From contig NZ_CP152052.1 in assembly GCF_038637725.1 (NCBI RefSeq), positions 3,021,501 through 3,085,500 of the forward strand: 64,000 bases of DNA, written 5' to 3'. Position 1 is the first letter of the stretch. Every line of letters begins with the position of its first letter. Of this stretch, positions 57,641 through 64,000 are shown in pieces. This DNA comes from Psychrobacillus sp. FSL H8-0483 (GTDB lineage Bacteria > Bacillota > Bacilli > Bacillales_A > Planococcaceae). Below the pieces are notes generated by a model that was not told the DNA's origin, searched no databases, and was given only the letters and a program-made list of their open reading frames with translations. A program made the translations under genes and the position numbers.

Positions 57641-58897
57641 TTAAAACGATGTAAAACAAATAGGAGTACGTTTAGATTTAAACCACTCATCCAACTTTTT
57701 TACATCTATATTATTCAATGTCACTTCGCCGTAATTTTGAAGAGCTTCAACGGAAACGCAGCCCATCCACCAAGCGCTTAAATTATGAATACCAATTTGT
57801 ACATTTGCTTTTTCATTGGAATCTGATAATTTTGTTGCATTCCAATAATCACCATTGTAAGTAATTTCATATAACCCTTGTTGCTCATTTATGAATGTAT
57901 CTTCTATTTCTAGTAATATTCTTGTATTTTCTTCTGGTCTTCTAAGGTTATGAAATTCGGTTTCGTGTACAAAAGATAGAATATTAGTAATACGATACAT
58001 TAAGCCTGCTCCAGTTGTTGCAACCTCATGATATGCGCTTGGTATAAGATGGTTGGAATCATTCATTGGATTCGTAAGTCCATATAAAAAGGATGGATCA
58101 TTCGTACGAAAAATAATTCGATCCACTTGATCCTGTTGGGAATGTAACCAAGAAGCTAACTGTTTATAAGCTAGAGGTTCTGTCCAAATCCATTCGTGTA
58201 CAATCATATGTTGGTGTAGAAAATGACTATCTTTTACTGGCTGTAATGTAAATGCTATTGCACCAATTAATCGTTCGTCCTCTACTACACCAACGTAATT
58301 GGTTGTTGCATTTTTAATATGTTGCCTTTCACTCCATGTTCTTTTAATCATCCCGTGATTGCTTTGAGCGTAATCATTATATAGCGAGACTATCTCTTCC
58401 TCATCATCTGGAGATAAGAACCTCACCAATCCTTTTTCTCCATCTGCAATAAGTGCACTTGGCTTAATTTTAAATTCATATTTCATTGGCCCAAATCCAT
58501 ACCCCATTTTCCGGTAAAAACTTGGATTAAAGGGATACAGGGATACGAGGGCTACATTTTCCTGTCTAGCAAATGCATGAAAATGGGAGAGAAGTTGAAA
58601 CGCAATCTTCTCTTTTTTGTGAAGAAGATGTACAGCCACCATACCGATTCCGAAAGTACGTTGAAATTTTCCGTTTATATTACATTCAAAATCATTCAGA
58701 CGATAAATTCCTAGAAGTTCTTCTTTCTTATTAAAATAGCCGAAATAGTGTATACCGTTTTGTTCCTTTTGCTCTCGTGTCAAACGCTCTACTAATTCCA
58801 TTCTTTTCTCTTCTGTTTGCAAGTTCATACCTGGATAAGCGAGCGAAGCGATATTTGATGCCTCTTTATAATCTTGCGTTTGTAATAGTCGAATCAA
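57641..58897 (-). CDS. Eis-like tandem-GNAT acetyltransferase
   Basis: A 418-aa protein with the Eis-type order: GNAT (about 1-140, IGMVAVHLLHKKEKIAFQLL as CoA loop region and FYRKMGYGFG), a second GNAT-like half (about 150-285) and a C-terminal SCP2-like domain (about 300-410). Mycobacterial Eis acetylates aminoglycosides; relatives in bacilli have unknown substrates. TTG 58897 has AAGGGG 8 nt upstream. 27 nt before the next GNAT gene, likely an operon. Confidence 0.85.
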   Translation of the reverse strand: MIRLLQTQDYKEASNIASLAYPGMNLQTEEKRMELVERLTREQKEQNGIHYFGYFNKKEELLGIYRLNDFECNINGKFQRTFGIGMVAVHLLHKKEKIAFQLLSHFHAFARQENVALVSLYPFNPSFYRKMGYGFGPMKYEFKIKPSALIADGEKGLVRFLSPDDEEEIVSLYNDYAQSNHGMIKRTWSERQHIKNATTNYVGVVEDERLIGAIAFTLQPVKDSHFLHQHMIVHEWIWTEPLAYKQLASWLHSQQDQVDRIIFRTNDPSFLYGLTNPMNDSNHLIPSAYHEVATTGAGLMYRITNILSFVHETEFHNLRRPEENTRILLEIEDTFINEQQGLYEITYNGDYWNATKLSDSNEKANVQIGIHNLSAWWMGCVSVEALQNYGEVTLNNIDVKKLDEWFKSKRTPICFTSF

Positions 58898-59027
58898 GTC
58901 ATTAACCCCTTTTTATACTCAGTTCATCTAATTTCACTATAAAATATTCTGATACTTTAGACAATACAAATATTATACGATATGTATTTGTTGCAATTTT
59001 ATTCAAGTATATTTAAAGTAAAATCTA

Positions 59028-59067
59028 AAAAAGAGCTCTTCCTTTTTAAATAGGAAAAACTCTTTTT
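59028..59067 (+). promoter_or_regulatory. Leader hairpin upstream of the C39-like gene
   Basis: AAAAAGAG / CTCTTTTT with inner TTCCT / AGGAA helix, followed by GAATTGGAGGTC (SD). It could be a terminator-like attenuator or the end of a minus transcript. Confidence 0.45.
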
Positions 59068-59083
59068 GAATTGGAGGTCACTA

Positions 59084-59602
59084 ATGAAAATTCAATTGCC
59101 TGTTCAAGGCTACTCTCAATATAATGCTTCGATTCTATCTAATTATCAAGCTTCCGCTTGTGGTCCTGTCACTGCATACGTGCTACTAAATTTTTTATTT
59201 CCATACACAAATGCTTATCATCCAAATGAACTATACAGCAAATTAGGTGGTACTCGGATTGGGTTATTTACTTATCGTTTGGTGCGTAATATGCGCAAAC
59301 TTCTAGGACCTGATTGGTTAATAGAAAAATGCTCGTTGAAGAGTGCATTAGACGAACTAAAAAATGATCGACCGCTCGCGTTAAAATTCGATAAGTATTT
59401 TACGTTTAAATGGAATAAAAAATTTACTTTTTCCTATCATTGGGTACCACTTATTGGATACGAATTAGATGAGGGTGAGCTTTTTCTAATCGTTCACGAC
59501 AACGGGGGTCGAAATCGTGAAAGTAGCATTCGTAAAATACGCTATGCAGACAATGCCTCCATACTTACTTTTGTAAAAGTCGCACCCTGTTCAACTCGTT
59601 AA
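59084..59602 (+). CDS. C39-like papain-fold protein
   Basis: A 172-aa protein with a papain-like triad layout typical of Peptidase_C39_2: Cys in YQASACGPVTAY (about 26), His in SYHWVPLIGY (about 124) and Asp/Asn in VHDNGGRN (about 140). No signal peptide. May be a cysteine peptidase or amidase; substrate unknown. GGAGGT before ATG 59084. Its 3' end overlaps the convergent exonuclease gene by 4 nt. Confidence 0.75.
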   Translation: MKIQLPVQGYSQYNASILSNYQASACGPVTAYVLLNFLFPYTNAYHPNELYSKLGGTRIGLFTYRLVRNMRKLLGPDWLIEKCSLKSALDELKNDRPLALKFDKYFTFKWNKKFTFSYHWVPLIGYELDEGELFLIVHDNGGRNRESSIRKIRYADNASILTFVKVAPCSTR

Positions 59603-60474
59603 TTTTTTAGCTGTCTAGCTAAAATCGTGTACCCATGATCATATAAATAGTCCAATTTAGTAGAATCGATGTTTTGTACAACAAGCTGATCCAGTTCTGC
59701 TTCTATTGGAACATCTCGTCGAATGGTTGCAAGCTGTTTAGATAAATGAAGCATTTGTAAGTCTGTTTCAATTTTTGTTCGTTGCCCGGCTTTTAACAAA
59801 TGAAGTGAATCTATCACTTTTTCAACTGTTCCATAGGTTTGTACTAATTGTAAAGCTGTTTTCGGTCCAATCCCTTTTACTCCTGCGTACCCATCACTGG
59901 AATCCCCCATAAATGCTTTGACATCTGGGAATAGAAGTGGTGATATCCCGTATTCCTCTAGAAATCTAGCTTCGTTATATACGTCGTAAATAGTGAATCC
60001 TTTTTTCGTAAAGGCAATTTCTGTGGAAGGATGCAGAAGCTGAAGTAAATCCTTATCCCCACTAACAATCGTAAACCTCGCATCATCTTGCCATTTATGT
60101 GTAATGGAAGCTATTGTATCATCTGCTTCCATCCCCACAATGCCAAAATTCATCCAACCTAAATGTTCCGATAGATCTTGTGCCATATCAAATTGAGGTA
60201 CAAGTTCTTCTGCTGGCTTTGGTCGGTTGGCTTTGTAGCCATCATATAGATCATTCCGAAATGTATTCATCCCTTTATCCCAACAAATAGCCAAATGGGT
60301 CGGCTGCATTAATTGCTGTGCAGCTAATACATGCCGAGCAAATCCTTGTACGGCATTTGTCGGAATCCCTTTGTCATTTTTAAAAAAATTACCTGACATT
60401 GCCGTTGCGAAAAACGAGCGAAACAATAAAGCCATTCCATCTATTACTAGTACATGTGGTTTATCTTTATTCAT
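59599..60474 (-). CDS. ypcP: 5'-3' exonuclease (PolA N-terminal-like)
   Basis: A 291-aa flap/5'-3' exonuclease (FEN family), corresponding to the N-terminal domain of DNA polymerase I. Acidic metal ligands: IDGMALLFRS (about 10-19), MEADDTIA (about 107-114), VSGDKDLLQLL (about 130-140), and the helix-hairpin-helix GVKGIGPKTALQLV (about 192-205). Like YpcP it probably removes RNA primers or flaps. AAAGG 9 nt upstream fixes ATG 60474. Confidence 0.9.
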   Translation of the reverse strand: MNKDKPHVLVIDGMALLFRSFFATAMSGNFFKNDKGIPTNAVQGFARHVLAAQQLMQPTHLAICWDKGMNTFRNDLYDGYKANRPKPAEELVPQFDMAQDLSEHLGWMNFGIVGMEADDTIASITHKWQDDARFTIVSGDKDLLQLLHPSTEIAFTKKGFTIYDVYNEARFLEEYGISPLLFPDVKAFMGDSSDGYAGVKGIGPKTALQLVQTYGTVEKVIDSLHLLKAGQRTKIETDLQMLHLSKQLATIRRDVPIEAELDQLVVQNIDSTKLDYLYDHGYTILARQLKN

Positions 60475-60521
60475 ATTCAACATCCTTTTTTATAATAAAC
60501 TACTAAATAGTATAGCATGGA

Positions 60522-60987
60522 TTGAATAAAGAGAATTTGGGTATTATAACTTGGAATATTGTCTTGGGGGGTTTACATACCAATGATTATGAAACACTAC
60601 CTGTTGGTAAACGTATCGGAGCAGTCATTAATCGATCCTATGTATTTGTAAGTAATCCTATTATAAATTTCTCAGATTGGTATGAACAGGCGCTTATTCT
60701 TTATATTAGATCAACCGTAGAAGGTAGAATAATCGCTGGTGGTTTAGATGAAGCCAACCTGGAAGCCACCTCAATCGGACGAATTTAACATGCAGCGTGT
60801 AAATGCTGCGAGTTTCGGAGAGTCGATTGATAATCTCCCGTTCATCGTAGAACATCCAACAAAAGCCAACCATTACTATTTGTTAGGGTACGGTGGGAAC
60901 GGAACTGTTAATAGGATGCTTGGATCACATTTTTTAAGAGATTTAATTATAGGAAAAAAAACGATGATGCAACGATCGTTCAACTAA
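60522..60987 (+). pseudogene. Degraded FAD-dependent (DAO-type) oxidoreductase
   Basis: Two frames carry pieces of one protein. Frame 1 (60522-60785) includes WYEQALILYIRSTVEGRII and AGGLDE, frame 2 (about 60788-60984) includes PFIVEHPTKANHYYLLGYGG and NGTVNRMLGS. These follow the DadA/glycine-oxidase-like order near the C-terminus. A frameshift around 60745-60790 and apparent loss of a short block before LYIRST, plus a missing N-terminal FAD site, show a non-functional remnant. Confidence 0.75.
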
Positions 60988-61002
60988 ACCGGAAATACGG
61001 AG

Positions 61003-61330
61003 CTAAATAATAATACGAAGGGATCTATTTCTCCCTTCGTATTTTTTCATCACATCTGTGACATCTCTCATATGCATACTTTGAAAATTATATTTGCCTT
61101 TTAAATGATCTACATGCTTTAATATTTCTTTTAGAAATTATAGATTCTCTTCGATATTCTTTCCGAAATTATGTGGACGCCACCATAAATGATAAAACTC
61201 ATTGTCTTTAGCAGCTTTCGTTAATCCATTTTAATTCGTCGTAAACGTAAATTCTCTAAAACTGCAAGTAGTTTACTGTATGGTCTTAAAAGCCTGTAGA
61301 TTGATGCTTGGTTCTTTTTGTAAATTCTTT
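61003..61330 (-). pseudogene. Polysaccharide deacetylase remnant (C-terminal)
   Basis: On the minus strand, pieces LLRPYSKLLAVLENLRLRRI, then LTKAAKDNEFYHLWWRPHNFG in another frame, a stop, and FLKEILKHVDHLKGKY continuing to the terminator. The HLWWRPHNFG block is typical of the C-terminal part of NodB-like polysaccharide deacetylases. At least one frameshift and one stop. Confidence 0.65.
61010..61046. terminator. Terminator hairpin
   Basis: AATACGAAGGGA / TCCCTTCGTATT 12-bp stem, loop TCTATTTC, then TTTTTC on + strand and ATTATT on minus. Follows the DAO pseudogene and overlaps the end of the deacetylase remnant. Confidence 0.8.
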
Positions 61331-61374
61331 AACGAAGAAGCTTTTCAGTGAAATGAAACCCAACTATTTTAAGT

Positions 61375-61977
61375 TTAATTTTTTATTCTCTCAATTCCTT
61401 TAGAAGTAATCGTTTCTTTTACCCATAAAAAATTCCGATACGTTTTTGCTCTTAATGTATTTGTAGAAAAGATAGTTTTTCTTGTGTAATCACCCGAATC
61501 ATCATAAGAAATTACAATTCGTTTAGATTGCTCCTTCATATTTCTTGCTTGCAAATAGTTGGATAGTTTAACAGGAGTACCCCTATTCTCTACTAAACCA
61601 TGTAAATAAAAAACGGCACTCTTCTTTTGCTTAATAATTGCATCAAAAACAAACATAATGACCCGATCCATGTCTCTTTTTCGAGCAATTATATCCATAT
61701 AATTAGCATTATCAAGAGCTAAAAACTGCACTATATAGCCAAACCAAGTTTTTTTCAATTGAATCGGAAAAAATGCAATAATACGTTTATGCTCTCTTAC
61801 TGCATATATTTCCACTTCTTCATTTTCACTTTGGAAACGCCACCAGTTATAAACAAATTCAAACTCTATAAATGGGTTCGTATTTTGATTATCTTCCAAA
61901 ATATCCGTCCATTCTTTCTCATATACTCCCAGATGTTTATACGTGCTAATTACAATGAGCTCCAAATAATCCTCCAT
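61375..61977 (-). pseudogene. Truncated BioF2/CelD-like GNAT protein
   Basis: A 200-codon frame. N-terminal part (WTDILEDNQNTNPFIEFEF, then WWRFQSENEEVEIYAVREHK, RIIAFFPIQLKK) is the substrate-side half of CelD/BioF2-type acyltransferases, which are usually 350-380 aa. The C-terminal GNAT catalytic half, with the CoA loop, is missing. It may still make a product but is probably inactive. Confidence 0.6.
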
Positions 61978-62009
61978 TCAAGTCAGGTTTGTTTGATATG
62001 CGCATAATA

Positions 62010-62314
62010 TTAAATAGTCTCCTCTAGCCCTGACAGCTTGGACAAAGCATAAAAAGAAAGAGGGGTGAGCTTCGTTTCTTTATCTAGGTGCTCAGCTTGA
62101 GCTGATCTAAATACGGTAGAAGTATTTTTGCATTCAGGGTTTGTGCAACTGTATCCCATATTAACTATTGTCATTACACCATCAAGGGTGGAAATAGTTT
62201 TCTTTGAAACTGTATGACGATATTCCAACTTAGACTGGCAAGATGGACAGTTTATAAACTTAGGTCAAAATATTTAACTTCATCAGCAACTAAACGATTT
62301 TTTGAACGCATCAT
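62010..62314 (-). pseudogene. Transposase N-terminal remnant
   Basis: ATG at 62314 opens MMRSKNRLVADEVKYFD, then a 1-nt frameshift continues PKFINCPSCQSKLEYRHTVS, and the C-terminal part has CTNPECKNTSTVFRSAQAEH. The CPxC..CxxxxC zinc-ribbon layout is typical of the N-terminus of a Bacillales IS transposase. DDE domain absent. Supports a decayed mobile-element footprint. Confidence 0.6.
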
Positions 62315-62386
62315 TTTATGATTTTATATCTCTAATTTATCATAAACCATAGTGATTACGCTGGTTTAGCCGTTTAAGAAAAAAAA

Positions 62387-63037
62387 CTAAATTAATCTTC
62401 TAACTAACATAAAACTTTCCGCAAATGGTACACCAACTGTTGAGCCTCTAAGCTTTGCCAATGCTTCAATGATTTCAAGTGTTCGAGGATGAGGGGGATG
62501 TTTTAGTTGTGATTGATAACAGTTCATTGCTTCTTTCTTTAAGTCGATAAATTTCGAGATATCACTCCATACATTTGGCATATAGGCATTGTCTACTGTG
62601 GGAAGATTCCATTCTGTTTCTGAAAGGGTTTCATATGCATAAATATTCTCCACCTTAATGCCATTAATTGGTCTTAATGCCACCATTGCACTGTGAGAGA
62701 CAACAGTATGGTCCATATGCATATCACCTTTATGAGGAATAAATGCAATGTTTGGTCGAATATCTTCCACAACTTTTAAAAATTCAGCATTAATTTTCAC
62801 TAAAGGAGTTTCTCTTAAAGTCACAATGGGAAAATCTAAAAAGATCGTTTCCTTAACACCTAATAGTTGATGAGCAGCTAATGCTTCTGAACGTTCTTCT
62901 TTGACCTCTTCATCTGTATTACTTTTAGTGACCTCACAAATAAACACTTCATGACCTTGTGCTGCATACTTCGCAATCGTACCGCCAACACCTAATACCT
63001 CATCATCATTGTGTGGTGCAAATACCAACACCTTCAT
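62387..63037 (-). CDS. PIG-L/LmbE-family deacetylase
   Basis: A 216-aa metal-dependent N-deacetylase. Zinc motif APHNDDEVLG (about 7-16) in place of the common AHPDDE, and HMDH (about 107-110). Members act on GlcNAc-type sugars in BshB, GlcNAc-PI or cell-surface pathways. Near a formyltransferase, acetyl removal followed by formylation of an amino sugar is plausible. SD AGAGGTG. Confidence 0.85.
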   Translation of the reverse strand: MKVLVFAPHNDDEVLGVGGTIAKYAAQGHEVFICEVTKSNTDEEVKEERSEALAAHQLLGVKETIFLDFPIVTLRETPLVKINAEFLKVVEDIRPNIAFIPHKGDMHMDHTVVSHSAMVALRPINGIKVENIYAYETLSETEWNLPTVDNAYMPNVWSDISKFIDLKKEAMNCYQSQLKHPPHPRTLEIIEALAKLRGSTVGVPFAESFMLVRRLI

Positions 63038-63078
63038 CTATTCACCTCTGATTGTTTCTTAACTTTCCAAGGGAAATA

Positions 63079-63978
63079 TCACTTAAATTTATAGCCCGCT
63101 CTCATTTGCACATCATCAATATTCTCAAACTCGGTAACTCGAAGTAACCCACCTTTACAAACAATATCGATATAGTCGTTCGTAATTTGTGCAATTTGCC
63201 CCGGTATCCCGACATATTTTTTATTTTCCAAATAATCCGCTCGCCAAAAGATCAATTTATGCTGTCCATTATAATGAGAAAAAGCACCTGGGTATGGTTT
63301 TGAAACCGCCCTTATTAATCGTTGAATTGCCTCTACAGGTTCTTGCCAATCGATTCGTCCATCTTCAGGTGTTCTCTTTAGTAGATAGGTCGCTTCTTCC
63401 TCATTCTGTTTAACCGATGTAACGGTTCCATCCAACATCTGAGGTAGCACCCGATGCATCATGCGTTGAAGCGCTTCATTACTCTTATCTTGAACATCGA
63501 TTGCATAATCAGAATCTTCAATTACATACGCTTCCTGTGCCACAATATCGCCAGAGTCCATGCCTTCATCTATAAAAAATAGAGAGCATTTTGTTTCTCG
63601 TACGCCTAATAAGACTTGCCAAACTAAAGCGGCTCTTCCTCTGAATTTTGGAAGGGGAGTGGGATGAAATCCGATTGTACCAATTCTTGCAGCATGAATA
63701 ATTTCTGGTTTTATGAGTTGAGACAATCCGACCACAAAAATATAATCTGGATGGTGATCAGTAATCTCTTTCACATAGAGATCTTCGTTTATATTTTTAA
63801 ACTTCCGAAATGGAATGTGATGAGCTTCGGCCAACTCATGAATTGGCTCATATCCAGAAACATTTTTTGAATATTTTTCATCCAGTGAAAATACGAGATC
63901 CACCGGAAAGTTCAGTCTAATCATTTCTTCAAGTACCACTTTACTTGAATCAACAGAGCCAATTAGGATTGACTTCAT
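63079..63978 (-). CDS. Methionyl-tRNA-formyltransferase-like protein (sugar or other formyltransferase)
   Basis: A 299-aa formyl_trans_N/C protein using 10-formyl-THF. HPTPLPKFRGRAALVWQVLLG (about 109-129) holds the SLLP-type motif with substitution to TPLP; FIDEGMDSGDIV (about 136-147) has the catalytic Asp. The C-terminal domain is present. fmt is normally near def/pheST-type housekeeping genes. Here it is next to a PIG-L deacetylase, so a sugar N-formyltransferase is likely. AAGGAG 6 nt before ATG 63978. Confidence 0.8.
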   Translation of the reverse strand: MKSILIGSVDSSKVVLEEMIRLNFPVDLVFSLDEKYSKNVSGYEPIHELAEAHHIPFRKFKNINEDLYVKEITDHHPDYIFVVGLSQLIKPEIIHAARIGTIGFHPTPLPKFRGRAALVWQVLLGVRETKCSLFFIDEGMDSGDIVAQEAYVIEDSDYAIDVQDKSNEALQRMMHRVLPQMLDGTVTSVKQNEEEATYLLKRTPEDGRIDWQEPVEAIQRLIRAVSKPYPGAFSHYNGQHKLIFWRADYLENKKYVGIPGQIAQITNDYIDIVCKGGLLRVTEFENIDDVQMRAGYKFK

Positions 63979-64000
63979 TTCCATCTCCTTACCGTTATAA

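Noticed and set aside
61375-61977. Intact GNAT acetyltransferase
   Set aside because: The C-terminal catalytic half with the CoA-binding loop is missing compared with BioF2/CelD-type proteins.

Overview
The window is a low-GC Firmicutes chromosome segment. The gene set and order (Mrp antiporter operon, yui/yum/yut/yun/yus gene blocks, sufCDSUB, metNPQ, fadN-fadA-fadE) follow the Bacillus subtilis chromosome closely, and yunB marks an endospore former. The protein flavour and the dense intergenic GC-rich repeats suggest a Planococcaceae-type bacillus (Psychrobacillus, Lysinibacillus or Sporosarcina-like). The genus is an inference, not a sequence match.

Layout. 1-3.7 kb: arginine/ornithine catabolism (rocD partial, rocA) with a divergent RocR-like regulator whose AAA+ domain lacks the sigma-54 contact loop. 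3.8-8.4 kb: yugI, an ECF sigma/membrane anti-sigma-like pair with a matching ECF promoter, an NSS-family sodium symporter behind a long hairpin leader, and an XRE regulator. 8.5-14.8 kb: yugE, patB, a lipoprotein cyclophilin, an MFS exporter and a class A PBP. 15-21.5 kb: yufK and the seven-gene mrpABCDEFG cation/proton antiporter operon. 21.5-33.4 kb: pepA, yuiD, yuiB, yuiA, a Nudix gene, two type II NADH dehydrogenase-like flavoproteins (yumB, yutJ), Fe-S carriers (yutM, yutI), yuz/yut genes and lipA. 33.5-48.1 kb: a lysine-riboswitch-controlled NhaC-family transporter, yunB-yunF, the SUF Fe-S assembly operon, and metNPQ behind a SAM-I riboswitch. 48.1-56.5 kb: yusE, yusF, gcvH, yusI and the fadN-fadA-fadE beta-oxidation operon with a FadR-type palindrome. 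56.7-60.5 kb: two GNAT-type acetyltransferases, a C39-like protein and a 5'-3' exonuclease. 60.5-64 kb: a decayed accessory stretch with four broken genes, then a PIG-L deacetylase and a formyltransferase that look like sugar-modification genes.

Together the genes cover Na+/pH homeostasis (Mrp, NSS, NhaC-type), Fe-S and lipoate biogenesis (SUF, YutI, YutM, LipA), sulfur amino acid uptake, fatty-acid degradation and amino-acid degradation. The least explained material is the degenerate RocR, the structured leader of the NSS transporter, a 63-codon gene that seems to start at ATT, and several families of MITE-like palindromic elements between genes. No tRNA, rRNA or CRISPR array was seen. No intact transposase was seen.
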